Below are positions 53,070 to 60,943 of a stretch of 64,000 nucleotides of DNA, one piece after another; position 1 is the stretch's first letter, and the number at the start of each line of letters is the position of its first letter. The stretch comes from JAQBDA01 sp963709875. Lineage in GTDB: Bacteria; Chloroflexota; Anaerolineae; Anaerolineales; UBA4823. A program made the position numbers and the translations under genes. The notes below the pieces were generated by a model. That model made no database searches and was not told the origin of the DNA. It was given only the letters and a program-made list of their open reading frames with translations. The DNA lies in assembly GCA_963709875.1 (NCBI GenBank), contig CAVPYB010000004.1, positions 61,538 to 125,537 on the forward strand, written 5' to 3'.

Positions 53070-54809
53070 ATGGATACCACCACTGAAATGCGCCATTCGG
53101 CGATAAATGATTTTTACCGGGCACGCGGCCAGGCAACCCTGAGAGAGCTGATAGCTCACTTGACCGGAAAATCTATTGAGCTGCTCTCCTACGAGGACGT
53201 CAGGCAGAAGCTGCGCGCCGAGGGCGTCAGCGAACGCACTTTGAAAGAGATCCCATTGAACGCCATCGTAGGAAGCGTAGGCAGATATTCCGATTTCACA
53301 CGTGATTTCTTGCCGTTGAGGGATTCTGACCGGGAACGCTGGATTCGCGTTCAACTGGCTGCGCATGGCATGACCGGTTTGCCCCCTATCGATGTCTACC
53401 AGATCGGTGAAGCATATTTTGTTATCGATGGCAACCATCGTGTCTCGGTAGCCAGGCAGCTCGGCGCGAAATTTATCCAGGCATTTGTGACTGAAGTATA
53501 TTCTCGCGTGGAGTTCACCCCGGACACACAACCAGACCAATTGATCATAAAGTCGGAATATGTGGGCTTCCTTGAAAAAACCCGCCTGGACGTGCTGCGT
53601 CCGGAGTTGGATTTCACTGTCACCACGCCAGGAAAATTCCCCCTGCTGGAAGAGCATATCCAGCTTCACCGATATATTATGGGCATCGATCAGCCACAAG
53701 AACCCCCGTTCGACGAGGCTGTGACAGACTGGGCAGATAATGTCTACATCCCGGTCGTCGAATCGATCCGCAAAAGCGGTCTTCTGCGCTACTTCCCTGG
53801 TCGAACAGAGACAGATCTTTACATATGGATCTCGAAATACCAGCAAGAATTAGAGAACCATCTAGGGTTCAGCGTTCGCCCCGATACAGCTCTTGGTAAT
53901 CTATCCACCACCTTTGACACAGAAGATGCCGGTATTATCAAGCGGCTGCGGACGAAACTGCGCCAGCTGATCATACCGAAAAGATTCGTCGCCGGACCGC
54001 AAGCGGGTCAGTGGCGTACAGAAATCCTGGCCGTACGCCCGATTGAATACCTGTTCCCCGAGATTCTCGTGCCGATCGATGGCAAAGAAACCAGCTGGTT
54101 TGCCCTGGAACAAGCAGCAGTCATCGCTCAGCGGGAGGACGCCAACCTGGAAGGATTGCATGTTGTTCCATGGGAGGAAGATCAGGAAAAACCAGACGTG
54201 ATGGCGATTCAGGAGGAGTTTGCCTGGCGCTGCAAGCAACTGGGAATTAGAGGGCGTTTGGTAGTTGCCGCAGGGGATATTACGGATGAGATATGCCGCC
54301 GCGCGGTTTGGACCGATCTGGTAGTCACGACCTTGCTCCACCCTCCCGGACCACAACCATTTGACCGCCTTGACTCAGGCTTCCAGAAATTGATCCAGCG
54401 ATGCCCGCGTCCCGTGATGACAACCCCCCGGCAATCTTCACCCATGAACCGGGCACTGTTAGCCTACGATGGCAGCCCCAAATCCGATGAGGGATTATAT
54501 CTATCGGCTTATCTGGCTGAGAAGTGGAAGATACCCCTATCGGTCGTCACAGTGTTCAAGAACGGGCGAATCAAGCCAGAAACCCTGCTTAAAGCCAAGC
54601 TCTATCTTGAAGATATGGGCATAGAAGCCCGCTATCACGCCATGAAGGGGGAGATCGTTGAGAATATCTTGCGGGTTGTGGAAACGGATAAGATCGATCT
54701 GATCGTTACCGGTGGGTACGGTTTTAGCCCTGTGATCCAGGTCGTCCTGGGCAGCACTGTCGACCGGCTGTTGCGGGAGACATCTATTCCTGTGCTGATC
54801 TGCCGCTGA
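53070..54809 (+). CDS. ParB-like domain fused to two universal stress protein domains
   Basis: A 579-residue cytoplasmic protein. Residues about 60-140 contain PLNAIVGSVGRYSDFTRDFL and YFVIDGNHRVSVARQLGAKF, a ParB/sulfiredoxin-like GNHR element. A conserved module of about 110 residues follows (VGFLEKTRLDVLRPELDF, GRTETDLYIWISKYQ), shared with the two genes downstream. From about 330 two USP domains occur: EILVPIDGKETSWFALEQAA and RALLAYDGSPKSDEGLYLSA; the second ends with GGYGFSPVIQVVLGST, a full G-2x-G-9x-G(S) ATP-binding motif. Resembles DUF4032-type proteins. A nucleotide-sensing stress role is inferred. Weak Shine-Dalgarno (AAGAAG); ATG 53088 is an alternative. Confidence 0.78.
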   Translation: MDTTTEMRHSAINDFYRARGQATLRELIAHLTGKSIELLSYEDVRQKLRAEGVSERTLKEIPLNAIVGSVGRYSDFTRDFLPLRDSDRERWIRVQLAAHGMTGLPPIDVYQIGEAYFVIDGNHRVSVARQLGAKFIQAFVTEVYSRVEFTPDTQPDQLIIKSEYVGFLEKTRLDVLRPELDFTVTTPGKFPLLEEHIQLHRYIMGIDQPQEPPFDEAVTDWADNVYIPVVESIRKSGLLRYFPGRTETDLYIWISKYQQELENHLGFSVRPDTALGNLSTTFDTEDAGIIKRLRTKLRQLIIPKRFVAGPQAGQWRTEILAVRPIEYLFPEILVPIDGKETSWFALEQAAVIAQREDANLEGLHVVPWEEDQEKPDVMAIQEEFAWRCKQLGIRGRLVVAAGDITDEICRRAVWTDLVVTTLLHPPGPQPFDRLDSGFQKLIQRCPRPVMTTPRQSSPMNRALLAYDGSPKSDEGLYLSAYLAEKWKIPLSVVTVFKNGRIKPETLLKAKLYLEDMGIEARYHAMKGEIVENILRVVETDKIDLIVTGGYGFSPVIQVVLGSTVDRLLRETSIPVLICR

Positions 54810-54826
54810 TTTTTCTTTCCGCCTTA

Positions 54827-55264
54827 CTAAACTCCCTTTTTGGGCGTTGATTTGCCTCGCTTTTCAGATTTCTTTCCAGATTGTGATTCCGCCAGCTGTT
54901 CTGCCACCTGCTCAACAGGTAGATCAGCCCCCAGGGTTTCACGAAGATACCATTGATGGCTTATGATCCACAGGTAAAGATCAGTCTCCGTCCGGTCTGG
55001 GAAATCCACCATAATGTCCAATTCCCGGATGATCTCAAGCAGCGGCAGGTATACATTTTGGTACCAAGATATTAGCGCTTCATCGTACTGTACCTCAACC
55101 GCGCGCTGCTCCCCCAGGTACCAGCGGTGAGCGTCGATATGCTCTTGCAGCCGCTCGTATTGACCCGGGATGCTTGCCTTTAGATCCACATCGGGGATTA
55201 CTTCGTTGAAGCGGGTCTGTCTGTTAAATTCGGCTCTCTCCTGAGCAACGATCACTTCATCCAA
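54827..55264 (-). CDS. DUF4032-like module protein (second copy; probably a frameshifted extension of the upstream gene)
   Basis: A 145-residue protein starting at TTG 55264. It repeats the second half of the preceding gene: HIDAHRWYLGEQRAVEVQYD, ALISWYQNVYLPLLEIIREL and FPDRTETDLYLWIISHQWYL align directly with it. The end is Lys/Ser-rich (SGKKSEKRGKSTPKKGV). The overlap with the upstream stop is eight bases and the frame stays open upstream of the TTG (EADWLDEVIVAQERAEF). One base removed near 55275 would fuse both into a 453-residue protein with two modules (1363 = 3n+1). Either reading is possible. Confidence 0.65.
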   Translation of the reverse strand: MDEVIVAQERAEFNRQTRFNEVIPDVDLKASIPGQYERLQEHIDAHRWYLGEQRAVEVQYDEALISWYQNVYLPLLEIIRELDIMVDFPDRTETDLYLWIISHQWYLRETLGADLPVEQVAEQLAESQSGKKSEKRGKSTPKKGV

Positions 55265-56189
55265 CCAGTCTGCTTCTCTGTAATACAGAGACCAGGCGCC
55301 GCAGCTGCTTCAATGGGTAATCCTCCAGGACCATCCGGGCAGCTTCAAGTTTGGCGCCTTCCTCAAGATCTTCTATGTTTACCTGGTCATCCATGCTTTC
55401 GTCGCGAATGCTCTGGCGTAAGTAGTACTGGTATCTTATTGCCCATAAGTACAGATCGGTCTCCGTCTGATCAGGAAACAGATCCAGGATGCCTTGCTCG
55501 TGGAGCACACTCACGAGAGGTAGATACACTGTTTCATACCAGGAGAGCACCGCTGTTTGGTAGGGGATGTCTTGCTTTTCCTGTTCTCCCAGATACCAGC
55601 GGTGCACGGAAATATGCTCCGTCAATTGTGAGTATTGCCCTTGGCGCTCTGTCAGTATCTGATTACCTGGCCTTAGTTTATCCAGTCCGGTTTTTTCGAG
55701 GAACACTGCTCTTTCTTTCTGGATGGCAAGTTCGCTCATCTGCACATCCGGCGGTATGTAGAACGGGACTACGATTTCTGTAACGAATGCATCAACAAAT
55801 TCTTGTCCCCACTCACGCGCAACTGAGACACGGTGATTACCATCCTTCACGAAATAGATCTCCCCCATTTTATACAGCTCAACCGGCGGCAAGATGATAT
55901 CTGCGTAATGAGCTTTATCAATGCTCAGCCAACGACCTCTGGTGCGGGTTTGCAGCGGGAGAAAAGCACGGTCGAATTCCCGGTAGCGTCCAAAGCTGCC
56001 GACGATCTTATCGATGGGCACCTGCTTCAAGCCTGCGTAAGACTGACTCTTGATGGGCATCTTTTCCCGCACATCATCGAACGGAAGCAGCTCATTACTC
56101 TCACCCCTTATCCATGTGAGCACTCTCCGCCAGAACGCTTTGCGGCGAGCGCGATCAAAATCCATCTCAGCCATCTTGTCCAATGACAA
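55257..56189 (-). CDS. ParB-like / DUF4032-like protein
   Basis: A 310-residue protein homologous to the N-terminal 280 residues of the USP fusion at 53070, on the opposite strand and convergent with it. Shared elements: PIDKIVGSFGRYREFDRAFL, YFVKDGNHRVSVAREWGQEF, ERAVFLEKTGLDKLRPG, HISVHRWYLGEQEKQ and FPDQTETDLYLWAIRYQYYL. It lacks USP domains. ParB-like GNHR folds bind nucleotides or cut DNA, but which applies here cannot be told. The pair of convergent paralogues suggests local duplication with loss or gain of the USP part. Confidence 0.75.
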   Translation of the reverse strand: MSLDKMAEMDFDRARRKAFWRRVLTWIRGESNELLPFDDVREKMPIKSQSYAGLKQVPIDKIVGSFGRYREFDRAFLPLQTRTRGRWLSIDKAHYADIILPPVELYKMGEIYFVKDGNHRVSVAREWGQEFVDAFVTEIVVPFYIPPDVQMSELAIQKERAVFLEKTGLDKLRPGNQILTERQGQYSQLTEHISVHRWYLGEQEKQDIPYQTAVLSWYETVYLPLVSVLHEQGILDLFPDQTETDLYLWAIRYQYYLRQSIRDESMDDQVNIEDLEEGAKLEAARMVLEDYPLKQLRRLVSVLQRSRLVG

Positions 56190-56239
56190 TCAGCACCGTC
56201 CTTTAGAATTCACTCTTAATTGGTAATTCTGCAATCTTG

Positions 56240-56887
56240 TTATTGTGGGATGCGTGCCAGAATAGATTCCCGGTACCCGAATGTGTTGATGATCTGTACA
56301 TCTTCATAACATGTTTCCACAACTGCATCCGGCCGGTACAAGTGGATATGGCCGTGGAAATGATATGCTGGACGGAATACCTTGATGAACCATCGAAACG
56401 CATCGATCCCCTGGTGTGCCAGATCATCTCCATCGTGTATCCCTCGTGGGGGGGCGTGGGTAACAAATACGTCCAGGTACCGCCCATACTCCAACTTATT
56501 GCGGAATAGTCCCGGGAGTAAAGCGAAGACATGCCTCCACATCTCTGCCTGGGAGTACTGGTACAGACCATTCCGGTAGCGCAGGCTGCCCTCTACCCCA
56601 GCCAGGAGTGTATTTTGATATTTATCGGTCCTGCGATGCAGATCGATCCCACCTAAAGGTCCATTCCGCTTTCCAGCAGTGCTGTACTCGACCTCTTTAT
56701 CGTGATTGCCGCGTACGAAGAACAGCGGCACATTCAGCGTGCTGATCACATATTCCAAATAATAATATGGCAGATCACCACAACCAATCACCAGATCAAT
56801 ATCTGAAAACCGCTGGCGAATGTGTGGGCTGTATATTAATTGAACGATGATATCGCTCAATGACAGGCTTTTCACTCTCGGCTGCAT
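56240..56887 (-). CDS. Calcineurin-like metallophosphoesterase
   Basis: A 215-residue phosphoesterase. Metal motifs: VIGCGDLPYYYLEYVI (GD), FFVRGNHDKEVEY (GNHD), VFVTHAPPRGIHDGDDL (H) and YHFHGHIHLYRP (GHxH). The first motif is LSLSDIIVQLIYSP, so Asp is present but the usual His of DxH is not. A TATATT lies about 20 bases before the ATG. Substrate unknown. The gene is 50 bases upstream of the ParB-like gene on the same strand. Confidence 0.85.
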   Translation of the reverse strand: MQPRVKSLSLSDIIVQLIYSPHIRQRFSDIDLVIGCGDLPYYYLEYVISTLNVPLFFVRGNHDKEVEYSTAGKRNGPLGGIDLHRRTDKYQNTLLAGVEGSLRYRNGLYQYSQAEMWRHVFALLPGLFRNKLEYGRYLDVFVTHAPPRGIHDGDDLAHQGIDAFRWFIKVFRPAYHFHGHIHLYRPDAVVETCYEDVQIINTFGYRESILARIPQ

Positions 56888-57039
56888 CCTTCGCTATTTT
56901 TAATAATATAGGACATACGCTCTTGGGGGAGAGATGACCCAATTCCCTCGTGAACTGCGTAACTTCTATAACAAATATCTCGTTGGGACATTAGCAGGTA
57001 TACCTTCGTGCCAGTCGTTGTCTCTTTACGGCTTGAGGA

Positions 57040-57804
57040 TCACCCCTCGAGCATTTGTAAGATTTCCGGGATTTTCTCCCTTGCCGCCTGCTGACCGAGT
57101 TTAAAGAGGCTCTGTCGCCTGGAAAACCTCAGATAAGTATCCCCTGCCAAATCGGGACATATCAGGCAGTCGGCATCGTCGATCCCACGTCCAGCGTTGC
57201 GGATCAGGATTTCCACCGCGTTGATCCCCATTCCCAATGCTCCCAAACGGGGTCTGGGTGAGGGCATCATGATATCTACGGCGATCACGTAATCTGCCCC
57301 GATCGTCCGCAAGATACTCACCGGGAGGTTATCAGTTACACTACCATCTCCTAATACCCTTCCGTCAATCATTACCGGAACGATGAATCCCGGGACTGCG
57401 CAGCTTGCACAGAGCGCTGGTGCCAGCCGTCCACTCTGCAACGCGACCGATCTGCCTGTGATCAAATCGGTAGCCATCGCTACGAATGGAGTCGACAAAT
57501 CTGAGAAGTCCAGATCTCCAAACTTAGCCACCAGCCAACGCTCGAGCCTTCCAAAGCTAATAAATCCATATTTAGGCCAGACCGGGCGGGCGAAGTGCCA
57601 CCACCTGATCTTGGCAGCTTCCTGCAGCATCTCCTCAAGACCTATCCCGGTGCAGTAGATACCACCAACCAGCGATCCAGCACTCGATCCTGCGACGTAA
57701 TCGAAGGTCAAACCGGCAGATAACAATTCGGTGAGAACACCTAGATGAGCCCAACCCCTCACAACACCGCCACCCAGGGCAAGACCAATTTTTTTGTATG
57801 TCAT
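57040..57804 (-). CDS. Patatin-like phospholipase (RssA/YchK-like)
   Basis: A 254-residue soluble serine lipase-like enzyme. Motifs: LALGGGVVRGWAHLGVLTEL (oxyanion GGGxxRG), YVAGSSAGSLVGGIYCTGIG (nucleophile GSSAG), and RVLGDGSVTDNLPVSILRTI (catalytic DG). Start placed at ATG 57804, seven bases after TATAAT and without Shine-Dalgarno; twelve earlier codons would run through the promoter. Divergent from a second patatin gene at 57889. Confidence 0.9.
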   Translation of the reverse strand: MTYKKIGLALGGGVVRGWAHLGVLTELLSAGLTFDYVAGSSAGSLVGGIYCTGIGLEEMLQEAAKIRWWHFARPVWPKYGFISFGRLERWLVAKFGDLDFSDLSTPFVAMATDLITGRSVALQSGRLAPALCASCAVPGFIVPVMIDGRVLGDGSVTDNLPVSILRTIGADYVIAVDIMMPSPRPRLGALGMGINAVEILIRNAGRGIDDADCLICPDLAGDTYLRFSRRQSLFKLGQQAAREKIPEILQMLEG

Positions 57805-57811
57805 AGGAATT

Positions 57812-57817
57812 ATTATA
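57812..57817 (-). promoter_or_regulatory. -10 box giving a leaderless transcript of the minus-strand patatin gene
   Basis: TATAAT on the minus strand ends seven bases before the ATG at 57804. No -35 match at the expected distance. Confidence 0.5.
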
Positions 57818-57829
57818 TCGGAATTAGCA

Positions 57830-57858
57830 TTGACACGCATCCTTACAAATGCTATATT
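57830..57858 (+). promoter_or_regulatory. Sigma-70 promoter of the plus-strand patatin gene
   Basis: TTGACA (57830-57835) and TATATT (57853-57858) are 17 bases apart, 30 bases before the ATG at 57889, with GGAG (57878-57881) as ribosome site. Confidence 0.8.
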
Positions 57859-57888
57859 TCCTCCAGCTTTCTACGACGGAGCATACAT

Positions 57889-59124
57889 ATGAGCGCGGGG
57901 AGAACAGCACTGGTACTGGCGGGGGGAGGTCTAAGCGGAGCCGTCTACGAGATCGGCGCTTTGAGAGCGATCGACGACTTATTAATCGACCGAACTGTGA
58001 ATGATTTCGATATTTATGTGGGTACCAGCGCCGGTGCTCTGGTATCTACGTTCATCGCCAACGGGGTTAGCCCGGAAGCCATGCTGAAAGCCATTGACGG
58101 ATCCAATCCCGATGTAGAACCACTAGAACCACGCCATCTATTCAATCTGAACTACAGGGACCTGTCCGGCTGGGCGAGAACCGTTCCCTTCAAGATGATC
58201 AACCTTTGGACGAAGTCCTTGCTTAATATCACTCAATTGACCATATTCGACCTGATCTGGTCGATAAGCAACACCCTCCCAACCGGCATGTATGATGGTA
58301 TGGGACTGGAGAGATATGTGCGGCAAACGCTCAAGCAATTGGGTAAGAGCAATGCTTTCAGCGATCTGGATAGAAAGCTTTTCGTGGTCGCAACCGACCT
58401 TGCCAACGGCGAGCGGCAGGTCTTTGGACCAGGTTACGATGATGAAACACCGATCTCTCTCGCAGTGGCAGCTTCATCAGCCCTGCCGCTTCTATACAAA
58501 CCCATACGTATCTCTGGGAGAGATTATACGGACGGCGGTCTGCGCGGGAACGCCAGCATCGACTTGGCGATTGAGCAAGGCGCCTCGCTGGTTGTATGCA
58601 TCAACCCCCTGGTACCCATCGGCTATGGTGAGCTAGATGCAGGTGGATTAGAGCCAGACCTGGACCACGTTCAAAGCATCGTCAATCAGATGCTGCGGAT
58701 ATCTACTCACTCTGGACTCGAGTACCACATCAAACAGATACGCCGTGCTCACCCAGAAGTCGACATTATCCTCATTGAACCGAGTCCCAAAGACAGACAC
58801 CTGTTTGCAAGTAATCTGATGGGCTATTCAGATAGGATCGTCCTCGGTCATCGTGGATTCGAATCGGCCACATTAGACCTAGCGGAAGACTATTCCGTAT
58901 ATAAGCAAATCTTGGGGAGCCATGGCATACCCATCTCGCCCAGGCTGGTCAACGAAGAGATTTTTGAGATCCAGCAAGCAGGTTACGATCCTCAAGTGAT
59001 ACGGCGGATTCTTGAGGCCAGGAAAAAGGCATGTGGGCGCAGCAAATTCGACACTCCGGTCTGCAGGCTGACCAGGGTGCTGACAGACCTGGAAATGACC
59101 CTTGAGGCTCAATACCCGAATTAA
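57889..59124 (+). CDS. Patatin-like phospholipase
   Basis: A 411-residue enzyme. Motifs: LVLAGGGLSGAVYEIGALRA, IYVGTSAGALVSTFIANG (nucleophile GTSAG) and DYTDGGLRGNASIDLAIEQG (catalytic DG). A long C-terminal part (about 300-411) has YSDRIVLGHRGFESATLDLA and no membrane helix. Start 57889 is favoured by GGAG seven bases upstream and a sigma-70 promoter; a 48-codon open extension upstream overlaps that promoter. Probably lipid remodelling; next to a lipid operon on the other strand. Confidence 0.9.
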   Translation: MSAGRTALVLAGGGLSGAVYEIGALRAIDDLLIDRTVNDFDIYVGTSAGALVSTFIANGVSPEAMLKAIDGSNPDVEPLEPRHLFNLNYRDLSGWARTVPFKMINLWTKSLLNITQLTIFDLIWSISNTLPTGMYDGMGLERYVRQTLKQLGKSNAFSDLDRKLFVVATDLANGERQVFGPGYDDETPISLAVAASSALPLLYKPIRISGRDYTDGGLRGNASIDLAIEQGASLVVCINPLVPIGYGELDAGGLEPDLDHVQSIVNQMLRISTHSGLEYHIKQIRRAHPEVDIILIEPSPKDRHLFASNLMGYSDRIVLGHRGFESATLDLAEDYSVYKQILGSHGIPISPRLVNEEIFEIQQAGYDPQVIRRILEARKKACGRSKFDTPVCRLTRVLTDLEMTLEAQYPN

Positions 59125-59177
59125 TGTTCGGGATAAGGCTTAGGAAGCGGGATTCGGTTGGTGTTTCGGGAAGCAGC

Positions 59178-59582
59178 CTAAAATTCAATCCCCTTTTCAA
59201 TGAGGATATCTCGATAGGCGGCTTGACCGTGGTGGAAAATATCTGCAAGGGCATAGGACTTATGTAGTGGCCCCTTGACCTTCAGCCGCCCGCTGCCAAC
59301 CGCTTTGCGAAGCGGAAGCTCTCCCAGCATTATCTCGTGAAAGTCATCTGCGCTTAACTGCACATCAAAATCCGGGCGCATCTTCGACCCACCATAATGG
59401 ATGTCGATCGGTTTAACGCGAGCGTTTATGGCAAGCTCTGCGACCGGGTCAGTAAAGCGCAGCCGAATGATCAGCTTTGATGCTGATACCGAGTCGGCTG
59501 CGGCTGGATCTCCTCGCCCTATATATTGAAATACTGTCTGTAGTACGGCGATTAACTGGTCTGAAGATTTAAATACTGGCAT
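59178..59582 (-). CDS. SCP2 sterol-binding-domain protein
   Basis: A 134-residue protein of the SCP2 fold: LIIRLRFTDPVAELAINARV (as IIQFRYTDPDAMNTINARDK in the paralogue at 63175), DIHYGGSKMRPDFDVQLSAD, and RKAVGSGRLKVKGPLHKSYA. SCP2 domains bind lipids in a hydrophobic tunnel. Last gene of the minus-strand lipid operon, 82 bases after the acyltransferase stop, with a hairpin in the gap. Probably a lipid or acyl-CoA carrier for that operon. Confidence 0.85.
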   Translation of the reverse strand: MPVFKSSDQLIAVLQTVFQYIGRGDPAAADSVSASKLIIRLRFTDPVAELAINARVKPIDIHYGGSKMRPDFDVQLSADDFHEIMLGELPLRKAVGSGRLKVKGPLHKSYALADIFHHGQAAYRDILIEKGIEF

Positions 59583-59639
59583 TTGTTGATTTTCTTACCC
59601 TGCTATTTTGGAAAGCTTGGGGTCATGTGGCTGGCAGTC

Positions 59640-59671
59640 CGGGTGTCCGCTGACTGAGGTCAGATCACCCG
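59640..59671 (-). other. Intercistronic hairpin overlapping the acyltransferase stop codon
   Basis: CGGGTG/CACCCG form the outer stem and CTGAC/GTCAG an inner one with CTCA loop on the minus strand. No T-run follows, so partial termination or message processing is more likely than full termination. Confidence 0.4.
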
Positions 59672-60943
59672 AAGAGCACGGATTTTCGCTGAGACAGCCT
59701 TAGGAAGATCATTTCCTGGATGATATTCCGTACCTGGTCGGATAGCTGTGTGGTAAGCACAACGTTGGAGGCCTCGTCAGGAGCGTAATTGTCCGTAGGG
59801 ATCGGCTCTCCCACGTCGATATACCACTTTGTCGGCAGCGGGATAAAGCCCAACGGACCCAGCCAGGGCCAGGTAAGGGAGATGGGGAAGAAAGGAAGCC
59901 CTAACAGGTTGGCGATCATAGGAGACTTCGCCAGTGAGACATAGGTCTCTTCAGCCCCAACGATAGAAACCGGCAGGATCGGTGCACTTGTGTTCAGCGC
60001 CATGCGTACGAAACCGCCTCTCCCGAAGCGCGCCAGCTTATACCTGTCTTTGTAGAGCTTGCTTACCCCCTTGATACCTTCTGGGAATACGGCAACCAGC
60101 TGCTCTTGTTCCAGCAGTCGTGTCCCGTTATCCTCACTCGCCAATGCCTGACCGGTTTTGGTCATCAGTGAGGAAATGAATGGCACAGTTGGGAACCAGT
60201 CGGCATACAGCGTCCGAACGATCCGCTGGGTTGGGTGTTCGTTGTACACAGCGGTCCCCAGCATTGACCCATCCCAGGGAAGCTGACCCGAGTGATTGGC
60301 AACCAGCAACGCTCTACCCTCTTCTGGAATATTCTCTAAGCCGGTGATCTCAACGCGCCAGTATTTGTAATACATAAAGTCGAAGAACGGTTTTACGGCA
60401 TCGACGACTTCCATGTCTAGCCCCCACTCATCCGTTTCATAATCACCAGAGAGTTCTACGCCGCAAGATGTCCCCCTGGTACTCAAGCGTGTAGTTCAGC
60501 ATGTACCAGACGCCCTTCCAGGTATCGATGTCAAATATATCCTCCCCGATGGAGCTGCGAAGCTTTTCCAGAATCCCTAATACAATTTCAGGGGATATAT
60601 TTTGCAGATTCTCTGAGATTAATCTCAGCAGTCTACGTGGGGAGAATGGCGGCGGGGAATACTCGGGTGTCAATACCCGCACGCGATCAATCAGCCGGTC
60701 TAACTCTGCTGATAACTGCTTCCGCAGGTCTTGCTCATCCGTTGCGTCTGGGGACTCCTCCGCAACATTCACAGCAACTTCCAAAGTCTCGAGGTGTTCG
60801 GCCTCCAAGACATCATCTCCTTCTTCTGATGGTAAATGGACCCGGCAAAACTCAGAGCCTTCGAGGCTGTAATTTTTACATTGTGCCCCTGCTTTGGTAA
60901 GTGCAGAGCATTGGATACGAACACCAGTCTCATTCGTCATCAT
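59665..60943 (-). CDS. Zinc-finger (DUF5763-like) plus lysophospholipid acyltransferase fusion, broken by a frameshift
   Basis: Frame 1 (60943-60443) starts ATG ATG after GGAG and begins with a Cys3His element, CSALTKAGAQCKN then EFCRVH, like DUF5763, followed by an acidic linker and LLRLISENLQNISPEIVLGI. Frame 2 continues with SGDYETDEWGLDMEVVDAVK and a PlsC/LPLAT domain: LLVANHSGQLPWDGSMLG (HX4D), VAVFPEGIKGVSKLYKDRYK (FPEG) and APILPVSIVGAEE. Dropping one T at 60454-60455 gives LRRRLSGDYETDEWG, the usual linker of this acyltransferase family. Length 1279 is 3n+1, about 425 residues. Transfers an acyl chain to a lysophospholipid or similar lipid. Confidence 0.82.

Noticed and set aside
52962..53846. 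Minus-strand 294-codon open frame
   Set aside because: Antisense to the ParB-like part of the USP fusion, which has recognisable motifs and paralogues.
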